This document shows, in pieces, positions 1-7,411 of a stretch of 26,737 nt of DNA. The notes below the pieces were generated by a model. The model was given only the letters and a program-made list of their open reading frames with translations, was not told the DNA's origin and ran no database searches. Made by a program: the position numbers and the translations under genes. Position 1 is the stretch's first letter. Every line of letters starts with the position of its first letter. The stretch comes from Phocaeicola_A sp964580305 (GTDB lineage Bacteria > Bacteroidota > Bacteroidia > Bacteroidales > Bacteroidaceae), in NCBI GenBank assembly GCA_964580305.1, contig CAZOKL010000020.1:1-26737 (forward strand), given 5' to 3'.

Positions 1-1213
1 AAGCCAGCGCTGTTGCAGCCACCAAGTCGTTGCCCGGAGCTGAAAGCAGGTTCAGGCCTTTCACCTTCAGACGTTCACCATAGGGCATCACACCCATGAC
101 ATAGCTTTTGCCACACTTTTGCGTGCATCCCAATGCTTTCTCTTCCAGTGTAGAAATGCCACCAGCTTTGTTGCCCGGCGACGGGTTTTCACCAACAGGT
201 TCACCGTGGGAAAGGAAGTATGACTTGAAGTCGTTGATGAGATGCACGGTTTGGTTGAACAGTTCCTCGTTCTTGCAGCGGTTCATCAGGATGGTCTCGG
301 CACCGAACATCTCAGGCACTTCTGTCAGCACAGACGTACCGCCTTGTGCAATCAGGTAGTCGGAGAACATGCCCAAAAGCGGGTTGGCCGTGATGCCGGA
401 AAAGCCGTCGGAACCACCGCATTTCAAGCCCACACGGAGCTCGGACAACGGCACGTCTTCACGCACGTCCTGGCTTGCCACGGCGTAGAGTTTGCGCAGA
501 ATGCGCATGCCTTCTTCAATTTCGTCATCCACTTTCTGGCTTACCATGTATTGAACGCGCTCCGGATCAACTTCGCCGACAAACTCTTTGAACACATCCG
601 GCTGATTGTTCTCACATCCTAAACCTACAACGAGCACAGCACCGGCATTCGGGTGGAGCACCATGTCGCGCAAAATCTTCTTCGTGTTCTCGTGGTCATC
701 ACCAAGTTGTGAACAACCATAGTTATGCGGATAGGACACAATGGCATCCACACCTTTGCATCCGGTTTCCTGACGGAGTTTCTCGGCCAGCTGGTTGGCA
801 ATGCCGTTCACACACCCCACGGTAGGGATGACCCAAATCTCGTTTCGCACGCCCACATCGCCATTCTTGCGTCGGTAGCCTTTAAACGTGCGGTTTTCGT
901 GAGCGATGCCCAAGTCCACATTGACGGGATTATAAGTATATTCAAGCAGTCCGGCAAGGTTGGTCTTGATTTGCTTTTCGTTAATCCAATGGCCTTGCTT
1001 GACGGGCACTTGTGTGTGTCCGATGGAATAACCGTATTTGATTACTTGGTCACCTTCTGCAAAGTCTTTCAACGTGATTTTATGACCGGCAGGAATGTTT
1101 TCTGCCACAGTGATGTTGATGCCATCGACGGTGATGGTTTCACCTGCCTTAAGTTCGGAGATGGCCACAGCCACATTATCGGCAGGATTGATTTTTAGGT
1201 ACTTGGTTTCCAT
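1..1213 (-). CDS. uxaA: Altronate dehydratase, C-terminus cut by window edge
   Basis: Dehydrates D-altronate to 2-keto-3-deoxygluconate (KDG) in cytoplasmic galacturonate breakdown. I translated the minus strand from the ATG whose first base is 1213. The protein begins METKYLKINPADNVAVAISE, and about 404 residues are visible without a frame break; the family is usually near 500, so roughly the last 90 lie outside the window. The N-terminal ~90 residues look like the SAF domain. The main UxaA domain follows, with the motifs GCVNGIANQLAEKL, YPHNYGCSQLGDDHENT, VGLGCENNQ and GLKCGGSDGFSG. It ends at the edge within GLNLLSAPGNDLVAATALA, a typical stretch for the family. It is divergent from kdgK-eda, which consume its product, so the two sides form one pathway. 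No good Bacteroidetes promoter for this gene was found in the 500-bp divergent region. Identity is strong from family memory; substrate preference is inferred from context. Confidence 0.93.
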   Translation of the reverse strand, partial: METKYLKINPADNVAVAISELKAGETITVDGINITVAENIPAGHKITLKDFAEGDQVIKYGYSIGHTQVPVKQGHWINEKQIKTNLAGLLEYTYNPVNVDLGIAHENRTFKGYRRKNGDVGVRNEIWVIPTVGCVNGIANQLAEKLRQETGCKGVDAIVSYPHNYGCSQLGDDHENTKKILRDMVLHPNAGAVLVVGLGCENNQPDVFKEFVGEVDPERVQYMVSQKVDDEIEEGMRILRKLYAVASQDVREDVPLSELRVGLKCGGSDGFSGITANPLLGMFSDYLIAQGGTSVLTEVPEMFGAETILMNRCKNEELFNQTVHLINDFKSYFLSHGEPVGENPSPGNKAGGISTLEEKALGCTQKCGKSYVMGVMPYGERLKVKGLNLLSAPGNDLVAATALA

Positions 1214-1281
1214 TGCAATGTATTTCTTTAAAGTATGAATCCAGTTAAACTATTGATGATGTGTTCTTAGCGGGGACGAAT

Positions 1282-1419
1282 TTATACAATTATTTCCGAA
1301 TGGGGAGCAATCGTGTCTGAAAATCTTTATTCTGTGACGTAAATTCCTTATCATCATGGTCAAAGCATGCGTCGGGAGTGAGGAATGTCTGAGATTTTAG
1401 AAAGGAAATAATTGTATAA
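1282..1419. promoter_or_regulatory. 16-bp perfect inverted repeat in the uxaA/kdgK divergent region
   Basis: Bases 1282-1297 (TTATACAATTATTTCC) are the exact reverse complement of 1404-1419 (GGAAATAATTGTATAA). The two arms are 106 bp apart. The pair lies between two divergent genes of one catabolic pathway, which suggests paired operator sites for a shared regulator, possibly with looping. That role is inference; only the repeat is directly seen. Confidence 0.55.
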
Positions 1420-1482
1420 TGTTATTCTCTGTATTTCAACAGATTGACCATCGGCATCTCTGCCCTAGTTTCCGCCCTTGTC

Positions 1483-1548
1483 CGGAATAGAGGCCGTGCA
1501 TGCCTTGACAGGAGTCCGCTCATGGACGGAAACCAGGGCGTGGAAATG
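1483..1548. repeat. Decayed 22-bp-period repeat, array A
   Basis: Units start at 1483 (CGGAATAGAGG...) and 1527 (CGGAAACCAGGG...), exactly 44 bp apart, with a poorly conserved unit between them at 1505. Possible weaker units flank it on both sides, from about 1461 to 1614. Unit 1483 shares its first 11 bases with the unit at 5341 (15 of 22 overall), and unit 1527 matches the unit at 19587 at 15 of 22 positions. The surrounding stretch is GC-rich for an intergenic region and holds no convincing gene. It ends just upstream of the kdgK promoter. Confidence 0.5.
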
Positions 1549-1643
1549 CTGCATTCAGCTCCGCTGTGCGACCCTTTGGTCGTGAAGTGGCCCGTGCAAT
1601 ACGTGCTCGAACACGGGAGACGTTGATTTTTTGCAGTTCAACT

Positions 1644-1674
1644 TTTGAGTATTCATTTTTAATGACTAACTTTG
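1644..1674 (+). promoter_or_regulatory. kdgK-eda promoter
   Basis: TTTG at 1644-1647, 19 bp, then TAACTTTG at 1667-1674 is a full match to the Bacteroidetes primary-sigma consensus TTTG-N19-21-TAnnTTTG. It places transcription start near 1680. The in-frame ATG at 1676 would then lie at or before the transcript start, so the kdgK start at 1736 is preferred. Confidence 0.85.
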
Positions 1675-1735
1675 CATGAATTTTGATAGAACAGAACTTA
1701 TTAAACCAAGTATAATTACTAATAAACACACAATT

Positions 1736-2758
1736 ATGGGAAAAATCGTAACATTAGGTGAGATCATGTTGAGATTGTCAACTCCGGGACAGAAACGGTT
1801 TGTTCAATCAGATGTTTTTGATGTAGTGTATGGTGGCGGCGAAGCAAACGTAGCTGTGAGCTGCGCTAATTATGGCCACGATGCATACTTTGTAACCAAG
1901 TTGCCCAAGCATGAAATCGGGCAGTCGGCTGTGAATGCATTGCGCAAATATGGCGTGAAGACTGATTTCATTGCCCGCGGTGGCGACCGTGTCGGTATCT
2001 ACTATTTGGAAACCGGCGCATCCATGCGCCCCAGCAAGGTGATTTATGACCGTGCTCACTCGGCAATCGCAGAGGCTGATCCTTGTGACTTCGATTTTGA
2101 CGCCATCATGGAAGGTGCAGACTGGTTCCACTGGTCAGGCATCACTCCGGCCATCTCTGATAAAGCTGCCGAACTGACCAAGCTGGCTTGCGAAGCTGCA
2201 AAGCGTCACGGCGTAACGGTGTCTGTTGACCTGAACTTCCGTAAGAAATTGTGGACAAAGGAGAAAGCTCAATCCATCATGCGCCCGTTGATGCAGTATG
2301 TTGACGTGTGCATCGGCAATGAGGAAGATGCAGAACTCTGCTTGGGCTTCAAACCCGATGCTGACGTGGAAGGCGGCAACACCGACGCTGAAGGCTACAA
2401 GGGCATTTTTGAACAAATGGCCAAGACGTTCAACTTCAAATATGTCATCTCTACCCTGCGTGAATCACTCTCTGCCACCCACAATGGCTGGAAAGCTATG
2501 ATTTACAACGGTGAAGAATTCTACGTGTCTAAACACTATGACATCAACCCGATTATCGACCGTGTCGGTGGTGGCGACTCGTTCTCCGGTGGCATCATTC
2601 ACGGTTTGTTGACCAAACCCAACCAAGGCGAAGCACTTGAATTTGCAGTGGCTGCATCAGCTTTGAAGCACACAATTCCGGGCGACTTCAACTTGGTGTC
2701 TGTTGAGGAAGTGGAAAGCCTCGCCGGTGGTAACGCAAGCGGACGTGTTCAACGCTAA
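1736..2758 (+). CDS. kdgK: 2-keto-3-deoxygluconate kinase
   Basis: Phosphorylates KDG to KDPG with ATP in the cytoplasm, the step after altronate or mannonate dehydratase. The 340-residue protein is a PfkB/ribokinase-family sugar kinase. The N-terminus MGKIVTLGEIMLRLS and the substrate-side glycines VVYGGGEANVAVS are near-identical to Bacteroides KdgK. The signature RVGGGDSFSGG contains the probable catalytic base Asp281. An upstream in-frame ATG at 1676 would add 20 residues, but it overlaps the predicted transcript start, and MGKIVTLGE is the usual family N-terminus. Next in line, 33 bp downstream, is eda, so the two are almost certainly co-transcribed from the 1644-1674 promoter. Its divergent partner uxaA supplies KDG. 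Confidence 0.95.
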   Translation: MGKIVTLGEIMLRLSTPGQKRFVQSDVFDVVYGGGEANVAVSCANYGHDAYFVTKLPKHEIGQSAVNALRKYGVKTDFIARGGDRVGIYYLETGASMRPSKVIYDRAHSAIAEADPCDFDFDAIMEGADWFHWSGITPAISDKAAELTKLACEAAKRHGVTVSVDLNFRKKLWTKEKAQSIMRPLMQYVDVCIGNEEDAELCLGFKPDADVEGGNTDAEGYKGIFEQMAKTFNFKYVISTLRESLSATHNGWKAMIYNGEEFYVSKHYDINPIIDRVGGGDSFSGGIIHGLLTKPNQGEALEFAVAASALKHTIPGDFNLVSVEEVESLAGGNASGRVQR

Positions 2759-2791
2759 TAATGAAGATATACTTTAATATATAAATAAGGT

Positions 2792-3460
2792 ATGGCTAAA
2801 TTTGACAAAGTAGCTGTGTTGAACAAAATAGGTTCAACCGGCATGGTTCCTGTGTTCTATCACAAGGACGTTGAAGTGGCAAAGAAAGTTGTAAAAGCTT
2901 GTTATGACGGAGGTGTTCGTGCATTTGAGTTCACCAACCGTGGCGACTTCGCACATGAAGTATTTGCAGAAGTAGTGAAATTCGCAGCCAAGGAATGTCC
3001 CGAAATGGCTATGGGCGTAGGTTCAGTAGTTGATCCTGCCACGGCAGCCCTCTATATCCAGCTGGGTGCCTGCTTCGTTGTGGGTCCGTTGTTCAATCCT
3101 GAAATTGCCAAGGTGTGCAACCGCCGTCTGGTGGCCTACACTCCGGGTTGCGGCACCGTGTCGGAAATCGGCTTTGCTCAAGAGTTGGGATGCGACCTTT
3201 GCAAAGTGTTCCCGGGCGATGTTTACGGACCGAACTTTGTGAAAGGCATGATGGCTCCGATGCCGTGGTCAAAACTGATGGTGACCGGTGGCGTAGAGCC
3301 GACCAAGGAAAACCTCACGGCATGGCTCAAGGCAGGTGTATATTGTGTGGGCATGGGCTCCAAACTCTTCCCGAAAGACAAAGTCGCTGCTGAAGATTGG
3401 ACTTATGTGACCGAAAAGTGCAAGGAAGCACTTGGCTACATTGCCGAAGCACGCAAGTAA
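2792..3460 (+). CDS. eda: KDPG/KHG aldolase
   Basis: Cleaves KDPG to pyruvate and glyceraldehyde-3-phosphate (and probably 4-hydroxy-2-oxoglutarate to pyruvate and glyoxylate), ending the hexuronate branch. The 222-residue protein fits the class I aldolase (beta/alpha)8 fold. Glu46 in AFEFTNRG and the Schiff-base Lys138 in DLCKVFPGDVYGPNF sit in their family contexts. The glycine-rich GMGSKLFP near the C-terminus fits the phosphate site. It is the last gene of the kdgK-eda operon, followed by a strong intrinsic terminator at 3490-3534. The start ATG is preceded by an AT-rich spacer, as is usual in this phylum, with no clear Shine-Dalgarno sequence. Confidence 0.95.
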   Translation: MAKFDKVAVLNKIGSTGMVPVFYHKDVEVAKKVVKACYDGGVRAFEFTNRGDFAHEVFAEVVKFAAKECPEMAMGVGSVVDPATAALYIQLGACFVVGPLFNPEIAKVCNRRLVAYTPGCGTVSEIGFAQELGCDLCKVFPGDVYGPNFVKGMMAPMPWSKLMVTGGVEPTKENLTAWLKAGVYCVGMGSKLFPKDKVAAEDWTYVTEKCKEALGYIAEARK

Positions 3461-3489
3461 GAGAGGCTATCTCATTACGCATACAGCTT

Positions 3490-3534
3490 AAAAAGTCGTC
3501 TGACTCTTTTTATCAAAGAGACAGGCGACTTTTT
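3490..3534 (+). terminator. Intrinsic terminator after eda
   Basis: An A-tract and AAAAGTCGTCTGACTCTT pair with AAGAGACAGGCGACTTTT across a short TTATC loop, with few mismatches. The hairpin ends in at least five T before the N gap begins. Confidence 0.85.
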
Positions 3535-3634
3535 NNNNNNNNNNNNNNNNNNNNNNNNNNNNNNNNNNNNNNNNNNNNNNNNNNNNNNNNNNNNNNNNNN
3601 NNNNNNNNNNNNNNNNNNNNNNNNNNNNNNNNNN
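3535..3634. other. Assembly gap (100 N)
   Basis: Exactly 100 ambiguous bases, the conventional placeholder for a scaffold gap of unknown size. The true distance between eda and the downstream MATE gene, and even their adjacency, is therefore uncertain. Bases 3635-3758 after the gap hold no convincing gene. Confidence 0.98.
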
Positions 3635-3758
3635 TTTTTGTACATACTCAACCATAAAATAGGCCGGCTGCGTCTTGAAGGACTTTTCCTTGCATCTTGC
3701 ACTGTTAAACAATTCTATTTTTCAGCAAAGATTAAGAAACGATACAGATGAAAAGCCC

Positions 3759-3766
3759 TACTTTTG
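3759..3766 (+). promoter_or_regulatory. Possible -7 element for the first MATE gene
   Basis: TACTTTTG matches TAnnTTTG and lies 24 bp before the chosen start codon. No TTTG is present at the expected -33 spacing, so this is a half-match. It overlaps the TTG at 3764, which argues against that upstream start. Confidence 0.45.
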
Positions 3767-3790
3767 CGCACTAATTTAGTTATTATCATT

Positions 3791-5152
3791 ATGACGACAT
3801 CAAAAGAAGCAACTACCGAACTCGGAACCTTACCCATCCGAAAGTTATTGATTCAGTATTCCATTCCGGCCATCATCGCCATGACAGCCTCTTCACTCTA
3901 TAATATGATTGACCGCATTTACATCGGCCAGGGTGTGGGTGCAATGGCCATCTCCGGACTGGCTCTCACCTTCCCGCTGATGAACCTTGCGGCCGCTTTC
4001 GGCTCCTTGGTGGGTGTGGGAGCCGCTACACTGCTGTCAGTGCGACTTGGGCAGAAAGATTATGACACGGCAAAAAACATCTTGGGAAACGTCATCCTGT
4101 TGAATCTCGTCATCGGACTGTCTTTCGCCATCATCATGCTCATATTTCTTGACCCCGTGCTCTACTTCTTCGGTGCCAGTGAAACAACCATCGGATATGC
4201 ACGCGACTTCATGCGCATCATCCTGATGGGCAACATCGTCACACACATGTATCTGGGTCTGAACTCCGTGCTGCGCGCATCGGGCAAACCACGCCAGTCC
4301 ATGATGGCCACCATCTATACTGTCGGACTCAATGTCGTGCTGGCTCCCATTTTCATCTACGTCTTTCACTGGGGCATCAAGGGAGCGGCGCTGGCCACGG
4401 TGCTGTCACAAACCATCTCGCTGTTGTGGCAGCTGCACATTCTGAACAACAAGAACGAACTTATCCATTTGCAACGGGGCATCTATAAATTCAACTCCAA
4501 CATCGTGCATAACATCCTAACAGTCGGCATGGCTCCTTTTCTGATGAATCTGGCTGCATGTTTCATTGTCATCCTCATCAACAAAGGGTTGACCGAATAC
4601 GGTGGCGACTATCACATCGGAGCCTATGGCATCACCAACGGCGTGGCATTCATCTTCGTCATGATTGTCATGGGATTGAACCAAGGCATGCAGCCCATTG
4701 CAGGCTACAATTTCGGCGCCCAGCAATTTGATCGTGTCACACGCTCACTCAAACTTACCATCTATTGCGCAACGTGCGTCATGACTCTGGGATTCCTCAT
4801 CGGCGAATGCATCCCGCATGCAGTGGCCTCGGCCTTCACCACAGACCAACAGATGATAGACCTCGCGGCCCACGGTATGCGCATCGTCATGATGTTCTTT
4901 CCCATTATCGGCTTCCAGATGGTGGCCACCAACTTCTTCCAAAGTCTGGGCATGGCCAAAAAAGCCATCTTCCTCTCTCTTACACGCCAACTGCTCTTCT
5001 TGTTGCCGTGCCTCATCTTCCTCCCGAAATGGTTGGGTGTGGATGGCGTGTGGGGCAGCATACCGGTGGCCGATTTGCTTGCCTCACTTGTTACTGCATG
5101 GATGCTCTGGCGCCAATTCCACATTTTCAAACGAATGAAGACAGCCAATTAA
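3791..5152 (+). CDS. MATE-family efflux transporter (MepA-like)
   Basis: A predicted inner-membrane multidrug/toxin or metabolite exporter driven by an ion gradient. The 453 residues contain about twelve hydrophobic helices in two homologous six-helix halves. The N-terminal half has PIRKLLIQYSIPAIIAMTAS and NMIDRIYIGQGVG; the second half has GLNQGMQPIAGYNFGAQQ, the typical MATE 'QP..GYNFGA' signature. The wording of these motifs is closest to the MepA/NorM-like Gram-positive and Bacteroidetes branch. The ATG at 3791 is preferred to the TTG at 3764, which falls inside a promoter-like element. The gene stands alone: the assembly gap is upstream, and a hairpin plus repeat array is downstream. 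The substrate cannot be read from sequence. A second, distinct MATE gene lies at 8339. Confidence 0.9.
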   Translation: MTTSKEATTELGTLPIRKLLIQYSIPAIIAMTASSLYNMIDRIYIGQGVGAMAISGLALTFPLMNLAAAFGSLVGVGAATLLSVRLGQKDYDTAKNILGNVILLNLVIGLSFAIIMLIFLDPVLYFFGASETTIGYARDFMRIILMGNIVTHMYLGLNSVLRASGKPRQSMMATIYTVGLNVVLAPIFIYVFHWGIKGAALATVLSQTISLLWQLHILNNKNELIHLQRGIYKFNSNIVHNILTVGMAPFLMNLAACFIVILINKGLTEYGGDYHIGAYGITNGVAFIFVMIVMGLNQGMQPIAGYNFGAQQFDRVTRSLKLTIYCATCVMTLGFLIGECIPHAVASAFTTDQQMIDLAAHGMRIVMMFFPIIGFQMVATNFFQSLGMAKKAIFLSLTRQLLFLLPCLIFLPKWLGVDGVWGSIPVADLLASLVTAWMLWRQFHIFKRMKTAN

Positions 5153-5180
5153 ACAGTCATTTAAAACTCCAAATAAAAAA

Positions 5181-5241
5181 TCGGGTACAAACCACACAGG
5201 GACAGAGATTTTTTTCGTGTCCGTGTGTGACTTGTATCCGA
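5181..5241. terminator. Long imperfect hairpin downstream of MATE gene
   Basis: Bases 5181-5190 (TCGGGTACAA) pair with 5232-5241 (TTGTATCCGA), and CACACAGGGAC (5193-5203) pairs with GTGTCCGTGTGTG (5217-5229). The loop is AGAGATTTTTTTC. In the plus direction no T-run follows; in the minus direction the stem is followed by a T-rich tract (complement of AAATAAAAAA at 5171-5180). It is probably a terminator-like or RNA-end structure, but there is no minus-strand gene here for it to serve. Confidence 0.5.
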
Positions 5242-5274
5242 TTCGACAATTTATCCCCAATCAGTCTTTAACCA

Positions 5275-5384
5275 CCGTATCCTTTCGGCCCGAACACGGA
5301 AAGGAGAGTAGCCGGGAGCGGAATAGAGAGTAGCCAAGCACGGAATAGAGGGCTGGCAAAGGCGCATTTTAAGGCGAGAGATTC
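5275..5384. repeat. 22-bp-period tandem array B (about five units)
   Basis: Unit starts at 5275, 5297, 5319, 5341 and 5363 are all exactly 22 bp apart. The three central units begin CGGAAAGGAGAG, CGGAATAGAGAG and CGGAATAGAGGG, and neighbours agree at 15-16 of 22 positions. The outer two are more decayed; the last begins CGCATTTTAAGGC. The array fills the middle of a 413-bp gene-free region between the MATE gene and the kdsA promoter. Bases 5385-5488 hold nothing else I can identify. Confidence 0.7.
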
Positions 5385-5488
5385 TTGTTTTTTCGTGCGC
5401 AAGAGAGTCTTTTTGTCGGACGGAAATCAGAGTAGAAATGAATCGTGATGTTTAAAAAGAAAAATCCTTATGTTACATCTAAACAACG

Positions 5489-5520
5489 TTTGGCAAACAG
5501 CAACAAATCTACTACCTTTG
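5489..5520 (+). promoter_or_regulatory. kdsA-kdsD promoter
   Basis: TTTG at 5489-5492, 20 bp, then TACCTTTG at 5513-5520. This is a full Bacteroidetes consensus match, placing the start of a short leader about 40 bp before the kdsA ATG. Confidence 0.85.
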
Positions 5521-5565
5521 CTTCTATAAGATTTAAAAACATCAACCTATAATTTTTTTCGTCTT

Positions 5566-6321
5566 ATGAATCCTGTGTTTATCGCCGGCCCTTGCGTGAT
5601 GGAATCTTTCTCCCTGATGGAAGAAGTGGCGCAGGAACTTGTCCGTCTGAACCACACATATCACATCGACATCATTTTTAAAGCCTCGTTTGACAAGGCC
5701 AACCGCACCTCCATCCACTCCTTTCGCGGGCCGGGACTGGAACGGGGACTAATGTGGCTAAACGACATCAAAGAAAAATTTCACTTGCGGGTGCTGACCG
5801 ACATCCACGAGTCCTATCAGGCACAACCCACAGGCGAAGTGGCCGACGTGCTGCAAATCCCCGCATTTCTTTGCCGACAGACAGACTTGCTGACGGCTGC
5901 CGCCCGCACAGGACGCACAATGAACATCAAAAAGGCGCAGTTCCTTTCGGGTGACGACATGAGATATCCCGTGGAAAAAGCCACGGAAGCAGGTGCCTCG
6001 GAAGTGTGGCTCACGGAACGTGGCAACATGTATGGTTACAACAATCTGGTGGTGGACTTTCGAAACATCCCCGACATGAAGAAGTTCACACCAACCGTCA
6101 TTATGGACTGCACACACTCCGTGCAACGTCCTGGCGCAGCCGGAGGAAAGACGGGCGGCAACCGTGAGTTTGTTCCTGCCATGGCATTGGCAGCCAAGGC
6201 TTTCGGCGCGACGGGCTATTTTTTTGAAGTGCATCCCTATCCGGACAATGCCCTGAGTGACGGCCCGAACATGCTCTATCTGAACCAACTGGAATCTGTC
6301 ATCAAATCATTACTGTTATGA
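5566..6321 (+). CDS. kdsA: 3-deoxy-8-phosphooctulonate (Kdo8P) synthase, metal-dependent type
   Basis: Condenses arabinose-5-phosphate with phosphoenolpyruvate to Kdo-8-phosphate, the precursor of the Kdo that links lipid A to LPS core. The protein is 251 residues, shorter than the ~280 of enterobacterial KdsA because it starts directly at the first strand, MNPVFIAGPCVMES. Substrate-binding motifs are FKASFDKANRTS, SFRGPGLE, DIHE and RQTDLL. The metal-site residues of the Aquifex-type enzyme are present: Cys10 (GPC), His184 (DCTHSVQ), Glu221 (FFEVHP) and Asp232 (ALSDGP). This marks the metal-dependent class rather than the E. coli class, which has Asn at the first position. Its TGA overlaps the kdsD ATG by four bases, so the two are translationally coupled; the product of KdsD is the substrate here. 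Confidence 0.95.
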   Translation: MNPVFIAGPCVMESFSLMEEVAQELVRLNHTYHIDIIFKASFDKANRTSIHSFRGPGLERGLMWLNDIKEKFHLRVLTDIHESYQAQPTGEVADVLQIPAFLCRQTDLLTAAARTGRTMNIKKAQFLSGDDMRYPVEKATEAGASEVWLTERGNMYGYNNLVVDFRNIPDMKKFTPTVIMDCTHSVQRPGAAGGKTGGNREFVPAMALAAKAFGATGYFFEVHPYPDNALSDGPNMLYLNQLESVIKSLLL

Positions 6322-7265
6322 GTCAAATCAGAAATTATGCCGTGAAGTGCCTCCAAGATGAAGCTGCGGCAGTGCTCAGCCTGATTCCACTGCTGACCGA
6401 CGACTTCGACCGAGCCGTGCAAATGATTTATCACAGCCGGGGACGAGTCATCGTCACCGGTGTGGGCAAATCAGGACACATCGGCGCAAAAATCGCAGCC
6501 ACTCTGGCCAGCACGGGGACGCCGTCATTTTTTGTCAACCCGCTCGACGCCTACCACGGCGACCTGGGCATGTTCACAGCCGACGACATTGCTTTGGTGA
6601 TTTCCAACTCGGGGCAAACGGACGAGTTGTTGCGCTTCATTCCCTGCCTCATTGACCGCCACATCCCCATCATCGGCATGACGGGACATCCTGATTCGCT
6701 CGTGGCACGCTACTCCACATGCCACCTGAATGCCTATGTGGAGCGTGAAGCTTGTCCGCTCAATCTCGCCCCCACATCATCAACCACGGCCGCTCTGGCC
6801 TTGGGTGATGCATTGGCCTGCGCCTTAATGGAAGTGCGTCACTTCCGCGCGCAAGACTTTGCCCGCTTCCATCCCGGAGGCAGCCTGGGACGACGATTAC
6901 TGACACGGGCACGCGACGTAATGCGCAGCGACGACCTGCCTGTCGTGTCATGGAATATGAAACTCGGTGATGCCATCGTGCCCATGAGTGAAGGCAAGCT
7001 GGGGTTGCTCGTGGCCATGGAAGGCGACACCATCCGGGGCATCATCACCGACGGTGACTTGCGCCGCATCATGCAGCGCTGGCATGCCCGCTTCTTCGAC
7101 CTGCATGTGAAAGACGTGATGACGCCCAACCCAAAATGCATTCACCCCGACATGAAGATAGCTGAAGTGGAACAACTGCTCAACCGCTACAAAATACACT
7201 CCCTGCTAGTAGTGGACGACGACCATCTTGTCGGCATCGTGGACAATTTCAGCTGCATGCTGTAA
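6318..7265 (+). CDS. kdsD: Arabinose-5-phosphate isomerase (SIS + two CBS domains)
   Basis: Interconverts ribulose-5-phosphate and arabinose-5-phosphate, feeding KdsA in Kdo synthesis. The 315-residue protein has an SIS isomerase domain over about residues 30-185, with GVGKSGHIGAKIAATLAS, AYHGDLGM, ISNSGQTDELL and EACPLNLAPTSSTTAALALG, close to the E. coli KdsD/KpsF motifs. Two CBS domains follow (roughly 200-260 and 265-315), as in KdsD. It ends shortly after the second CBS, with no extra domain. It overlaps kdsA by four bases and shares its promoter at 5489-5520. The gene could be called kpsF in capsule loci, but there is no capsule cluster nearby, so the LPS role is more likely. Confidence 0.93.
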   Translation: MSQIRNYAVKCLQDEAAAVLSLIPLLTDDFDRAVQMIYHSRGRVIVTGVGKSGHIGAKIAATLASTGTPSFFVNPLDAYHGDLGMFTADDIALVISNSGQTDELLRFIPCLIDRHIPIIGMTGHPDSLVARYSTCHLNAYVEREACPLNLAPTSSTTAALALGDALACALMEVRHFRAQDFARFHPGGSLGRRLLTRARDVMRSDDLPVVSWNMKLGDAIVPMSEGKLGLLVAMEGDTIRGIITDGDLRRIMQRWHARFFDLHVKDVMTPNPKCIHPDMKIAEVEQLLNRYKIHSLLVVDDDHLVGIVDNFSCML

Positions 7266-7373
7266 TCTTATCTGAAAAGATGTGCAGAATCCGAGACTGG
7301 AGGAGAATAGCTTTTTTTATTAGTTTAACAAACAATTATTCCTTTATATTAGGAATATTCGCGACTATTTCGG

Positions 7374-7381
7374 TAATTTTG
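7374..7381 (+). promoter_or_regulatory. Probable -7 element for rpoD
   Basis: TAATTTTG matches TAnnTTTG and lies 30 bp before the chosen rpoD start. There is no TTTG at the usual upstream distance, so it is a partial match. Its place inside an upstream in-frame extension supports the later start at 7412. Confidence 0.5.
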
Positions 7382-7411
7382 CACGCTATTTCTAAACTAG
7401 AACAGACACGG

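Noticed and set aside
1360..1375. uxaA promoter around GTCAAAGCAT on the minus strand
   Set aside because: It reads ATGCTTTG on the minus strand, not TAnnTTTG, and there is no TTTG partner at the right spacing.
1444..1626. Small plus-strand reading frame of 60 codons
   Set aside because: It lies in the degenerate 22-bp repeat region, has no recognisable domain, and no promoter precedes it.
3635..3758. Partial gene entering from the assembly gap
   Set aside because: Neither strand gives a recognisable coding end; the sequence looks like a promoter region.
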